A stretch of 64,000 nucleotides of DNA from Crocinitomicaceae bacterium (GTDB lineage: Bacteria; Bacteroidota; Bacteroidia; Flavobacteriales_D; Crocinitomicaceae), in contig JADJGJ010000002.1 of NCBI GenBank assembly GCA_016708105.1, forward strand, positions 496,001-560,000. Direction: 5' to 3'. The notes beneath the pieces are model-generated. The model had not been told where the DNA came from. It saw only the letters and a program-made list of their open reading frames with translations, and ran no database searches. The position numbers and the translations under genes are program-made. How positions within the stretch are numbered: the first letter of the stretch is position 1; every line of letters begins with the position of its first letter. Shown here in pieces: positions 45,114-54,035 of the stretch.

Positions 45114-46469
45114 TTAATTTTTATTGAGATTTATGCGATCAATTTCCAGAATCATGGAATCAATAAAATTGGCAGCGCTTGTAAAATTGAGCTTGTTCAC
45201 GTCAATAAATACATGCGGATATTCAGCTTTAGCACGACTAGTCATGCGGTTAATTTCTGCTTTGATATTAGTTGCATTTAACGCCTTATTAGCATCAACT
45301 AATTTTGGTGAGGCACCAAAACTTTCATAGTACTCAGGATTGAGCACATGCATACAAAGGTTCAGCATATCTGTTACCGGATACACCATGCCGTAGTTAA
45401 AAAATGCGTAACTGATCATGTAGCTGTAAATAGCATCAACAATTTGCGGATAGTTATTGTCACGATACCAGTTTACTTTGTTACGTTCATCAAACATCAT
45501 ATCCATCACCGTTTTGTGCGCTGTTGGATTTGCAATGGCAAACGTACATTTTACATCATACAAACCTGCCATGATTTTTTCTTTTGGCCATGCCGCTACT
45601 TTATCAAATTCTGCCATGATATTGCGATTTTTTTCAACCGTGCTGAGGTTGTCTTTGGCAAAAAACATCTGTTGAATTTTCTCCAGTGAATCTGTCAAGT
45701 TTCCTTGCGGACAAATGAGATAATCTATTTTATAAGAAAGATTCAATAAAATAAACGCTATACCACCTGACATATAATTAGGGTCATGTTTGGCAATTTC
45801 AGCTTTGGTATCATTGATCATTTGAACAAGGGCATTGTATTTAATTTCTTTTTCTTGTTCAGTGAGTGAAATGATGTTGTCTGTATCTATACTTTTAAGT
45901 GAGGTAAATTCTGCCGTGAGTAAATCATCTTGCTGATCAGCTTTTTTACTCATTTCTTTTAATGCTGCATATAATTTGTAAGGACCGGCATCAATGGCGT
46001 GTGAACTGAATTTCATGACAATGGTATTGTCTTTCAGCGCAAACTTAGAATACAATAGGGTATAATTAATTGCCATCAGTTTGCGCATAACCGGAATGCT
46101 GGGTGCGTCCATTTGAACAATTGGACACTCAGCCCTGAATTCAGTTGCGGTAGCTCTGCCGCGCACAACTTTTGAACCTTGGATGATTTCAAAATCAATG
46201 GTACCTGTTCCTCTTGTCAGCTTCACATTGTCCAAATGTTCATCGCGGATGTATTCAAGCAAAGCATCAAAGGATTCTAGATAGGCTTTTTCTTTAAATT
46301 TATTATAAGCTGTATTCCACGCATCCAGCTGGCGTTTGTTTTTATTGCAGTCAGTGTATCGTCCAAATTTTACTTCTTTCACATTTGACGCACTTGCTGT
46401 ACTGTTTTTTGATGGCACGGTACTTGCCTCTTCTTTTGATGTACCAAACAGATTTTTTAAAAATGACAT
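45114..46469 (-). CDS. Protein with a YbjN-like region, probable partner of the neighbouring protease
   Basis: 451 residues without signal peptide. After a Ser/Lys-rich start it has a helical segment (RQLDAWNTAYNKFKEKAY) and a region at about 85-190 with INYTLLYSKFALKDNTIVMKF and LYAALKEMSKKADQQDDLL, reminiscent of the YbjN/type III chaperone fold. The remaining 250 residues are helical and unassigned. It lies 31 nt upstream of the HtrA-like gene on the same strand, so it should be read first and co-expressed. A partner or substrate-presenting role is an inference from the shared fold and position; no catalytic motif was found. Confidence 0.6.
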   Translation of the reverse strand: MSFLKNLFGTSKEEASTVPSKNSTASASNVKEVKFGRYTDCNKNKRQLDAWNTAYNKFKEKAYLESFDALLEYIRDEHLDNVKLTRGTGTIDFEIIQGSKVVRGRATATEFRAECPIVQMDAPSIPVMRKLMAINYTLLYSKFALKDNTIVMKFSSHAIDAGPYKLYAALKEMSKKADQQDDLLTAEFTSLKSIDTDNIISLTEQEKEIKYNALVQMINDTKAEIAKHDPNYMSGGIAFILLNLSYKIDYLICPQGNLTDSLEKIQQMFFAKDNLSTVEKNRNIMAEFDKVAAWPKEKIMAGLYDVKCTFAIANPTAHKTVMDMMFDERNKVNWYRDNNYPQIVDAIYSYMISYAFFNYGMVYPVTDMLNLCMHVLNPEYYESFGASPKLVDANKALNATNIKAEINRMTSRAKAEYPHVFIDVNKLNFTSAANFIDSMILEIDRINLNKN

Positions 46470-46615
46470 AGCAGTTTGAATTTAACAGCCCCAAATTAGT
46501 AATTTGTTCGACAAATCAATACATTATGCCGACAAATTAATGTCTTTTTTATGCTAAAACGATTTCACGCCTGTTGAATAGAATGCCGTACCTTTCAATT
46601 GCTTATATTTGTTCA

Positions 46616-49600
46616 ATGCGTATTCTTAGTCTGATAATAAGCCTCATTCTACTGTCTGCTTCAGCAGCTGCGCAACAATTTCATTTGAAAAAATATGGCC
46701 TTGAAGAAGGGTTGCCTCGTGTTGGGGTTTACGATATTTTGCAGGATGATCATGGATTTTTGTGGATAGGTACTGAAGGTGGAGGTGTGTGTACGTTTGA
46801 TGGGTATAAATTTCACTCATACACGCGACGCAATGGTTTAACGTCTGATAATGTTCGCTTAATTTTTCAGGCAAGTGATAAAACAATATGGGTTGCAACG
46901 GATGAGGGAGTGTGCTATTTTAACGGCACTGATTTCATCAAAGTTTCGCTGTCTGATTCGTTGGATGAAGACAGAATCAGATCAATTCATGAAGATGACA
47001 ACGGAAAAATTTGGGTAGGTTCTGATCATGGTATCAGTTTCATTCACGCTGACAAAAAACTGGCTGATACAAGTTTCAGTTTTCAGCAAAATTTTTCTGA
47101 TAGTACCGTGAGGTGTCTTACTTGGTATCAAAATAAAATGTGGGTTGGCACTGACTCAGGCCTTTATTGGTATGACAAACAAAATGGCTTGTCTCTTTTT
47201 CCAATGCAAAACAATTTATGTTCTTGGTCAATATTGAAAGTTTTCCCTGATTCAAAAGGAAATATTTGGATTGGAACTGATCAAGGGGTGAATAAAATTT
47301 CAGATTCTATCATCACGGTTTTCACAACAAAAGATGGGTTAATAAATAACCGTGTGCGCTCTATTGCAGAAGATCAATATGGAAATATTTGGTTCGGTAC
47401 TTCAAGAGGCATTTCTGTATATGATTACGGTGAAATGATTAATCTCACTATGGCTAACGGGTTAACAAATGATCGGGTGCGCTGCCTGACAACTGACTCG
47501 TTTGGTAACATGTGGGTGGGTACTTTTTTTGGTGGAATCATGCGTTACAATCCTAAAGATTTTATTGGATTTACCACAACAGAAGGTTTAGCAAGTAATC
47601 AAATTCAGGCATTATGTGAAGATGAATACGGTGACGTGCTGGTTGGTACCAATGCCGGTTTGACATATCTTGAAGTGATAGATAATAAATTGTATAATTA
47701 CTCTACTCTTACATTGGGTGATAATTATTTGGGCAATTCTATTCGTGCGGTATATTATGATGAAAACGGATATGTATGGTTAGGAAATGCCAGAGGAATT
47801 ACCATTATAAAAAATGATTATAAAAAAGAACTTGTTTTTGTAAATAGTGAGGACGGTTCAACAAATGTTACGGTTACTGCAATAAAAAAATACCACGGAA
47901 AATATTACGTGGGAACTAACTCCGGCTTATTTCAGGTGAATGTTGATGAGCAATACCAGTTTTTTGAAATCATTAATTTATCAGAGAATAATCAAATGGG
48001 AGGAAAAGAGGTTTCATCCATTGCTAAAGATTATAATGACCGTATTTGGTTTGGATTTTCTGATGGCACAATCAGTGTATTGGATCAGGCAAAATTAATT
48101 ACCCCGGCTGTGCCTGAAAATCTTGAAAACGTACTCACCATTGCTATTGATTCAACGGGAAATTTATGGTTTGGTACGAATGGAAATGGGTTGTTCACCG
48201 GCACCTATGATGCCTCCAAACGAAAACTCAATCTAAAAAATTACAGCACCTTGGAGCAATTGTCTTCAAATTATATTTATTCTATCCTTGTTACTGATGA
48301 CAAAATTTGGCTTGGCCATGAACACGGAATTGATATTCTTTTAAAATCAGCCGACTCTGTTTCAACCATCATTCATTGTGGTAAAGAAATTGGTTTTGCA
48401 GGCTTACAAAATAATACCGGTGCCGCTTTGTTAGACAGCAAAGGCAATATTTGGTTTGGCACCATGAATGGACTGTACCGCTTGAATACCAAAGAGCTTA
48501 GCTCATTTACTGATGGCACACCTTCTATTGTTTATCTCACGGGATTGATGGTGAATGAACAATTTGTTGATTGGAAAAATTCTGAGTGGTGTGACACTAC
48601 TTGGGGTATGTATGATTTGCCGGTTAATCTTAATTTGCCGTACAACAAAAATAATTTGAGTTTTGAATTTTTAGGGATCAATTTCATTGCGCCTGAGAAA
48701 ATAAAATTCAGTTGGAAATTAGAAGGCTTTGATGATGACTGGTCTGCACCTTCATCTTTTTTACAAGCTCAATATACCAATCTGCCGGCCGGAATTTACA
48801 CCTTCAAAGTACGTGCTTCAAATGAATTGGGTGTCATTCAAGATACCTATGAATCTATCACTTTTATTATTGAAAAACCATTTTGGGAAACTTGGGGCTT
48901 CAGAATTGCCGCTGGCGTTTTTATCACGTTGTTGGTACTGATGTTCTTGCGTTGGAGAACCAAACAGCTCAGAGAAAATCAAAGAAAACTGGAAGCTATT
49001 ATTGCAGAGCGTACGCAAGAAATTACCAGTCAAAAAGAAATGCTGGAAGAAAAAAATAAAGAGGTTACTGATTCTATTTTTTATTCAAGAAGAATTCAAC
49101 GATCTATTTTACCTGCAAAAGAAAAAGTAGCTAAGCTCATTGAAAAGTATTTCATCTTCTTCCGTCCAAAAGATATTGTATCAGGAGATTTTTACTGGGC
49201 AGACAGATCATTGGATAAATCAAAAACATTTTTTGCTGTAGCTGATTGCACCGGACACGGTGTACCGGGCGCCATGGTTTCACTTATTGGAGTGCGTGCG
49301 CTCACCAGTGCTTTGCGTGAATCAGGCATTACTGTTGCCTCTGAAATACTTGACAATGTAAATGAATCTGTAATTGAAACTTTTACTGATCATTCTACAA
49401 ATACCATCATTAAAGACGGAATGGATATTGCCTTGTGTTCATTGGATTATTCCAACAATAGCAGTATTCATTTTCAATATGCCGGTGCACATAATTCAGT
49501 TTGGATTGTCAGAACTGAACTTGATGAAAATATTTTAATTGATGGTGAAGTGTATGAACCCAATCTTGTTTACGCGGGTTACAAACTTTTTGAAATAAAA

Positions 49601-49888
49601 GCCGACAAACAACCAATTGGATATTTTGATGGAAGAAAAGCTTTCTCAAATCATACCGGCGTATTGAAAAATGGAGATCGCATTTATTTATATAGTGATG
49701 GTTTTGCTGATCAGTTCGGTGGAGAAAAAGGTAAAAAATTCAAGTATAAAACATTGAAAGAACTCATTCTCTCAGCGCAGGAGCATACTGTTGAAGAACA
49801 ATACACCATCATCAGAAATGCCTTCTACGACTGGAAGAGAGAGTTTGAACAAATTGATGATGTCTGCCTGATGGGCGTTGAAGTATAA
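46616..49888 (+). CDS. Membrane signalling protein: two-component-type propeller, Y_Y_Y domain and SpoIIE/PP2C phosphatase
   Basis: About 1090 residues from the ATG at 46616, where MRILSLIISLILLSASAAAQ is a signal peptide; a TTG 14 codons earlier is unlikely. Residues up to about 670 form two seven-bladed propellers from repeats like GNIWIGTDQGVNKI and DRIWFGFSDG. A Y_Y_Y domain (FEFLGINFIAPEKIKFSWKL, ending in YTFKVRASN) leads to one membrane helix (GFRIAAGVFITLLVLMFLRW), a coiled coil, and a PP2C/SpoIIE domain with DIVSGDFYWAD and VADCTGHGVPGAMVS metal sites. It should sense an outside signal and dephosphorylate a Ser/Thr target. It replaces the usual histidine kinase of such receptors. The end lies 2 nt from the convergent patatin gene. 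Confidence 0.92.
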   Translation: MRILSLIISLILLSASAAAQQFHLKKYGLEEGLPRVGVYDILQDDHGFLWIGTEGGGVCTFDGYKFHSYTRRNGLTSDNVRLIFQASDKTIWVATDEGVCYFNGTDFIKVSLSDSLDEDRIRSIHEDDNGKIWVGSDHGISFIHADKKLADTSFSFQQNFSDSTVRCLTWYQNKMWVGTDSGLYWYDKQNGLSLFPMQNNLCSWSILKVFPDSKGNIWIGTDQGVNKISDSIITVFTTKDGLINNRVRSIAEDQYGNIWFGTSRGISVYDYGEMINLTMANGLTNDRVRCLTTDSFGNMWVGTFFGGIMRYNPKDFIGFTTTEGLASNQIQALCEDEYGDVLVGTNAGLTYLEVIDNKLYNYSTLTLGDNYLGNSIRAVYYDENGYVWLGNARGITIIKNDYKKELVFVNSEDGSTNVTVTAIKKYHGKYYVGTNSGLFQVNVDEQYQFFEIINLSENNQMGGKEVSSIAKDYNDRIWFGFSDGTISVLDQAKLITPAVPENLENVLTIAIDSTGNLWFGTNGNGLFTGTYDASKRKLNLKNYSTLEQLSSNYIYSILVTDDKIWLGHEHGIDILLKSADSVSTIIHCGKEIGFAGLQNNTGAALLDSKGNIWFGTMNGLYRLNTKELSSFTDGTPSIVYLTGLMVNEQFVDWKNSEWCDTTWGMYDLPVNLNLPYNKNNLSFEFLGINFIAPEKIKFSWKLEGFDDDWSAPSSFLQAQYTNLPAGIYTFKVRASNELGVIQDTYESITFIIEKPFWETWGFRIAAGVFITLLVLMFLRWRTKQLRENQRKLEAIIAERTQEITSQKEMLEEKNKEVTDSIFYSRRIQRSILPAKEKVAKLIEKYFIFFRPKDIVSGDFYWADRSLDKSKTFFAVADCTGHGVPGAMVSLIGVRALTSALRESGITVASEILDNVNESVIETFTDHSTNTIIKDGMDIALCSLDYSNNSSIHFQYAGAHNSVWIVRTELDENILIDGEVYEPNLVYAGYKLFEIKADKQPIGYFDGRKAFSNHTGVLKNGDRIYLYSDGFADQFGGEKGKKFKYKTLKELILSAQEHTVEEQYTIIRNAFYDWKREFEQIDDVCLMGVEV

Positions 49889-49890
49889 TC

Positions 49891-50709
49891 TTAAATAGAC
49901 TGAATTAATTGGATGAAAGCTTGAAGTTTTTCGCGTTTCTCATGCAGATAATTTTCAGTATCTTTTTTTAAAGCAAAAATATTTTTTAAGCGAGTATCTT
50001 GCATGTTGTCTTCTGCTTCTATCAATGTTGGATTAAACCTGAAGTAGGTAATTTTACCGCCTTGTTCCAGTTCTTCACATTGTTTATGCGTTGATCGCAC
50101 CATGGATTCTATTTCATCCAACTCGCGTAATATTCCGGTTCCTAAACTGAGCAAGATAATGTGTTCATGTTGTTTTAATGATTTGTCAATTGCCAACATA
50201 GATGGATTTTTTGCGCGAATAAATCCATCCACATAATCATGTTGTCTGATGCGCACCGGTTTAAATATCCGAGGAACCGCACAGGTTGCTTTCAAAGCGG
50301 TTGCCAAATTGGTATTGTTTTCTTTACTGAAAATTTCAACTTCAAATTCCGGCAGCCTGCAAGTGACAACATGTAAATTTTGAATGCGGTCAAATTGATG
50401 ATTTCCAAAATTCTGGTTGAGTATTTTATTCAGCGCACGTGCCGGCTCAGAAGTGCCAAACGGGTTGATGGCAGATGATGACCTGAACTCATAAATATCC
50501 AATACATTTTGAATGGCTTCATGAAAATCATCTTGAGGTTGAATGAGTAAGCCGGCTGCAATGACAGCACCTGTTGAAGTGCCGTACCATGCATGCACTT
50601 TTTCTGATAAGTTAAAGTTTATTTTTTCCTGAATTGCTCGTAAAATCACTAATGGAATAATACCGCGAATGCCACCGGCATCAATGGATATGATCAGTTT
50701 TTTTTGCAA
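49891..50709 (-). CDS. Patatin-like phospholipase
   Basis: 272 residues from a TTG at 50709. The oxyanion loop is DAGGIRG (residues 10-16), the nucleophile Ser45 in GTSTG, and the second catalytic residue Asp161 in VDGF. Such enzymes hydrolyse acyl chains of phospholipids or neutral lipids. The TTG immediately follows the TGA of the upstream peptidase gene in the same frame, and no other start codon lies between it and the conserved SIDAGG. It has no signal peptide. No CD-NTase or other CBASS gene is near, so a phage-defence role is not supported. Confidence 0.85.
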   Translation of the reverse strand: MQKKLIISIDAGGIRGIIPLVILRAIQEKINFNLSEKVHAWYGTSTGAVIAAGLLIQPQDDFHEAIQNVLDIYEFRSSSAINPFGTSEPARALNKILNQNFGNHQFDRIQNLHVVTCRLPEFEVEIFSKENNTNLATALKATCAVPRIFKPVRIRQHDYVDGFIRAKNPSMLAIDKSLKQHEHIILLSLGTGILRELDEIESMVRSTHKQCEELEQGGKITYFRFNPTLIEAEDNMQDTRLKNIFALKKDTENYLHEKREKLQAFIQLIQSI

Positions 50710-51690
50710 TCAGCGCACCTTTAATACTTGTCCAATGTGAATGATGTCTGTTGATTTGATTCCGTTCAGCTGACATAATTTTGTTACCGTGGTGCCATAT
50801 TGTAAGGCAATTTTTGAGAGCGTATCTCCACTTTTTACTTTGTGCGTTTTAGCTGATGAACTGCTGCTGCCACTTGAATTGGTTGTGTTTGTATTTCCGC
50901 TTCCTACCTTAGCTGTACCATCATCTAACCGAGCAGTTGAACGATATCCGCCGTCAACAAAAATTCCTTTATGCACTAATAAATTATCATTTACTGCGCC
51001 ATATTTAAAATTAAAAACTAGTTCAGGATCAATAGGCACATCATAAAACCGAATTTCAAAATGAAGGTGTGCTCCATAACTATGCCCTGTATTACCACCC
51101 AATGCAATGGGATCGCCTGCCTTTACCTCTTGATTTAATCCAACCAGTAATTTTGAACAATGCGCATAGTAAGTTTCCAGTCCGTTATAGTGACGCAAAA
51201 TGATCAGGTTACCAAAACCATTTTCATGAAAAGTAGCAAAACGAACTTTGCCATCAAAGGCAGCACGTATGGTATCACCTTCTTCTAAATCTAAATCTAC
51301 ACCATTGTGATTTCTGCCATGTCGGTATCCAAATCCTGATGTCATCCGCCCATCAAAAGGGATGCAATAATCCATGTGAGCTGAGTCAAGTATGCACATC
51401 CAAATAGTGTCACTCATACTGCCAACCTCATTATTATTGCACGTAATGGTGACATTGGTTTTCCAGAATTGCTGATAATTGTAGTTAGTATCATTTTGAA
51501 TAAAGTTATACAAGCCTTCATTCATGATTCCGTCAAAATATAAATCTTCAAGATACTGCCAAGTACGATCAGGATAAAGCAGAATGGTACCATGGTCAGT
51601 ATAAAAGGTGTCAATGGGTTCGTAGATTTTTTGTGCGTTGGTGTTTATCCATGTCGCCAAACTAATCAGAAAAATAAACCATTTTTTCAT
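50710..51690 (-). CDS. M23 family peptidase with C-terminal LysM domain
   Basis: 326 residues with a signal peptide (KKWFIFLISLATWINTNA). The M23 domain (about 115-225) has zinc ligands in HNGVDLD and HLHFEIRF, and the C-terminal 45 residues are a LysM domain (HKVKSGDTLSKIALQYGTT to IHIGQVLKVR). Lysostaphin-like peptidases cut peptide cross-links in peptidoglycan, and LysM holds them to the wall; some family members are non-catalytic activators. The gene ends in TGA directly followed in frame by the patatin start codon. Confidence 0.93.
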   Translation of the reverse strand: MKKWFIFLISLATWINTNAQKIYEPIDTFYTDHGTILLYPDRTWQYLEDLYFDGIMNEGLYNFIQNDTNYNYQQFWKTNVTITCNNNEVGSMSDTIWMCILDSAHMDYCIPFDGRMTSGFGYRHGRNHNGVDLDLEEGDTIRAAFDGKVRFATFHENGFGNLIILRHYNGLETYYAHCSKLLVGLNQEVKAGDPIALGGNTGHSYGAHLHFEIRFYDVPIDPELVFNFKYGAVNDNLLVHKGIFVDGGYRSTARLDDGTAKVGSGNTNTTNSSGSSSSSAKTHKVKSGDTLSKIALQYGTTVTKLCQLNGIKSTDIIHIGQVLKVR

Positions 51691-51994
51691 CTGAACATTT
51701 TTGTAGAGCTTCTTGATTCAATACTCAGCTGGTGCAAATTTTGAATCAATCACTCTGTTTGATTTTGGCCACTGAATTTATTGAGTTAGAATCTGGTGTT
51801 ATCCTAAATTCAAGCCATCGTTAAATTCAATTGCCTAATAATAATTTTTTAAGACTGCCTAAGTTAGTTGATTTCTCATGAACGATCAGTCTTTCTGCTA
51901 TTTAATTGGGTGTTAAAAAATGTTATATTCCTCTGAATCAGCTGAAAAATGGGGCAAATTGAACATAGAATGGGCAACATAATGAAAAATGCTG

Positions 51995-52002
51995 TACCTT
52001 TG
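51995..52002 (+). promoter_or_regulatory. -7 box of DEAD-box helicase gene
   Basis: TACCTTTG is an exact TAnnTTTG match. Transcription would start near 52008, giving a leader of about 124 nt. No good -33 element is visible. The rest of the 441-nt gap (51691-51994) shows nothing clear. A tiny ORF MSRKFGEFS lies in the leader at 52055-52084. Confidence 0.5.
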
Positions 52003-52131
52003 CACCAAAATTTCCGTAACAGTACGGGTTCACTTCAGTCTTGATAATAATTCAATGTCGCGCAAATTTGGAGAATTTAGTTAGCGAATTAGAATCAGGA
52101 GAAGCGGGATAAACTAACTAAATTAAATTAA

Positions 52132-54012
52132 ATGACATTTCAGGAACTGGGTCTGAAGAAAGAGCTTCTTTCAGCCGTAACAAAAATTGGTTTCGTAAAT
52201 CCGACACCAATTCAAGAACAAGCAATACCTTATTTATTAGAACAACAGGGAGACCTAGTTGGACTTGCATCAACCGGCACCGGCAAAACGGCTGCATTTG
52301 GTTTACCTATGCTCAATCAAATTGATTTGGATGAGAAGCATACGCAAGGTTTGGTACTTTGTCCAACCCGTGAATTATGTATTCAGATTACGAATGATCT
52401 GGTCAATTTTGCTGAAAACCTTGATGGGGTAAATATTGTACCGGTTTATGGTGGTACTGACATTGTAAAACAAATTAGACAAGTTGATCGCGGTGCACAT
52501 ATCATTGTTGCCACACCCGGCAGATTGATAGATTTGATTGAGCGTAAAAAAGTGAAATTACAGGGCATTAATGTCGTTGTGCTGGATGAAGCAGATGAAA
52601 TGCTCAACATGGGTTTCAAAGAAGATATTGATCAGATATTAAAACAAACTCCTCCGGGAAAATCGGTTTGGTTATTTTCAGCTACCATGCCAAAAGAAGT
52701 TGCTGCTATTGCCCGCAACTACATGGATAAACCTTTTGAAATTACAGTGGGTGGTAAAAATGAAGGGAATAAAAATATTGAGCATGATTATTATGTAGTG
52801 CGTGATCGTGATCGTTATGAAGCACTGAAAAGAATCATTGATTTTAATCCTGACATCTATGGTTTGATTTTCTGCCGTACAAAAATTGAAACAGCAAAAG
52901 TGGCTGATAAATTAATGGCTGAAGGATATAATGCAGAACCATTGCACGGTGACCTTTCTCAGGCGCAACGTGATAGGGTGATGGATAAATTCAGACAACG
53001 CACCTTGCAAATTTTAGTGGCAACTGATGTGGCTGCGCGTGGAATTGATGTTACGGATATCACCCATGTCATTCATTATAATTTACCTGAAGACACTGAA
53101 AACTATACGCACCGCAGCGGACGTACTGCACGTGCCGGTAAAAAAGGAACTTCCATTGCCATTGTCAGCACCAAAGAACAATTTAAAATCAAATCTATTG
53201 AACGCATCATCAAGTCTTCGTTTAATTTGAAACAAGTTCCTACACCTGATGAAATATGTGAAGTTCGCCTCATGCACTTGGTAACCCAAATGACAGAAAT
53301 ACCGGTTGACAGCAAAAGAATGAGTAAGTTTTTACCTGCCGTAATGGAGAAACTTGGTGAATTGTCAAAAGAAGAACTTATTCAACGTTTTATTTCAGCT
53401 GAGTTTAATACCCTGCTTAATTATTATGGTGAATCTGCTTCTGACTTAAATGCTGATACACGCTCTGATAGAGGTGATCGTAAGCAACGTGATGACTTCC
53501 GTGATCCAAACGGATTCAATAAAGGTCGTCGTGGTGATTCACGTCGTGATGATTCAAATTTTCAGCGCTTTTTTGTCAACCTCGGCAAAAAAGATGGATT
53601 AAATCAAGGCGCTTTGCTGAGATTGGTTTGTGATAATACAGGTGTAACCAAATCAAGCATCGGTAAAATTGATATCATGGCAAGTTTTTCATTTTTTGAT
53701 GCAGATAAAGGTGAAGCTGATATGATTCTTAAAAAAATGAAAGGGGCAGATTTTGAAGGCAGATCAATGAATGTTGAACAAACCAGCAAAGGAGATAGAG
53801 CGTTTAAGCAATCATCAAACAAAGGAAGTGGTTCGTTTGAAAAGAAAAATTACGGAGAAAAAAAGTACGGAGATAAAAAAAGTGGCCGCCGTGAATACGG
53901 TGGTGGCGATTTCAAATCTGAGAAAAAAGAATTCGGCAGAAGAAAAAAAGACGGTGATGATGCGGGAAAATCATTTCGTTCAGACAGCCGTCCCCGTTCA
54001 AGAAGAAAATAA
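52132..54012 (+). CDS. DEAD-box RNA helicase with DbpA-type RNA-binding domain
   Basis: 626 residues. Helicase motifs are visible in order: Q motif (PTPIQEQAIP), ASTGTGKT, PTREL, TPGRL, DEAD, SAT, FCRTK, RGIDV and HRSGRTARAGKKG. Residues about 470-560 carry a DbpA/CsdA RNA-binding domain (FFVNLGKKDGLNQGALLRLVCD), and the last 70 residues are a basic Lys/Arg/Gly/Asp/Ser tail. It resembles CsdA/DeaD, which unwinds RNA in ribosome assembly and cold adaptation. The long leader is compatible with cold control. Followed by typA after 23 nt. Confidence 0.93.
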   Translation: MTFQELGLKKELLSAVTKIGFVNPTPIQEQAIPYLLEQQGDLVGLASTGTGKTAAFGLPMLNQIDLDEKHTQGLVLCPTRELCIQITNDLVNFAENLDGVNIVPVYGGTDIVKQIRQVDRGAHIIVATPGRLIDLIERKKVKLQGINVVVLDEADEMLNMGFKEDIDQILKQTPPGKSVWLFSATMPKEVAAIARNYMDKPFEITVGGKNEGNKNIEHDYYVVRDRDRYEALKRIIDFNPDIYGLIFCRTKIETAKVADKLMAEGYNAEPLHGDLSQAQRDRVMDKFRQRTLQILVATDVAARGIDVTDITHVIHYNLPEDTENYTHRSGRTARAGKKGTSIAIVSTKEQFKIKSIERIIKSSFNLKQVPTPDEICEVRLMHLVTQMTEIPVDSKRMSKFLPAVMEKLGELSKEELIQRFISAEFNTLLNYYGESASDLNADTRSDRGDRKQRDDFRDPNGFNKGRRGDSRRDDSNFQRFFVNLGKKDGLNQGALLRLVCDNTGVTKSSIGKIDIMASFSFFDADKGEADMILKKMKGADFEGRSMNVEQTSKGDRAFKQSSNKGSGSFEKKNYGEKKYGDKKSGRREYGGGDFKSEKKEFGRRKKDGDDAGKSFRSDSRPRSRRK

Positions 54013-54035
54013 CCTAATAATTACAGCATAAAAAA

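Noticed and set aside
49891..50709. Patatin as an antiphage CBASS effector
   Set aside because: No cGAS/DncV-like nucleotidyltransferase, ubiquitin-like or other CBASS gene is nearby; neighbours are cell-wall and signalling genes.
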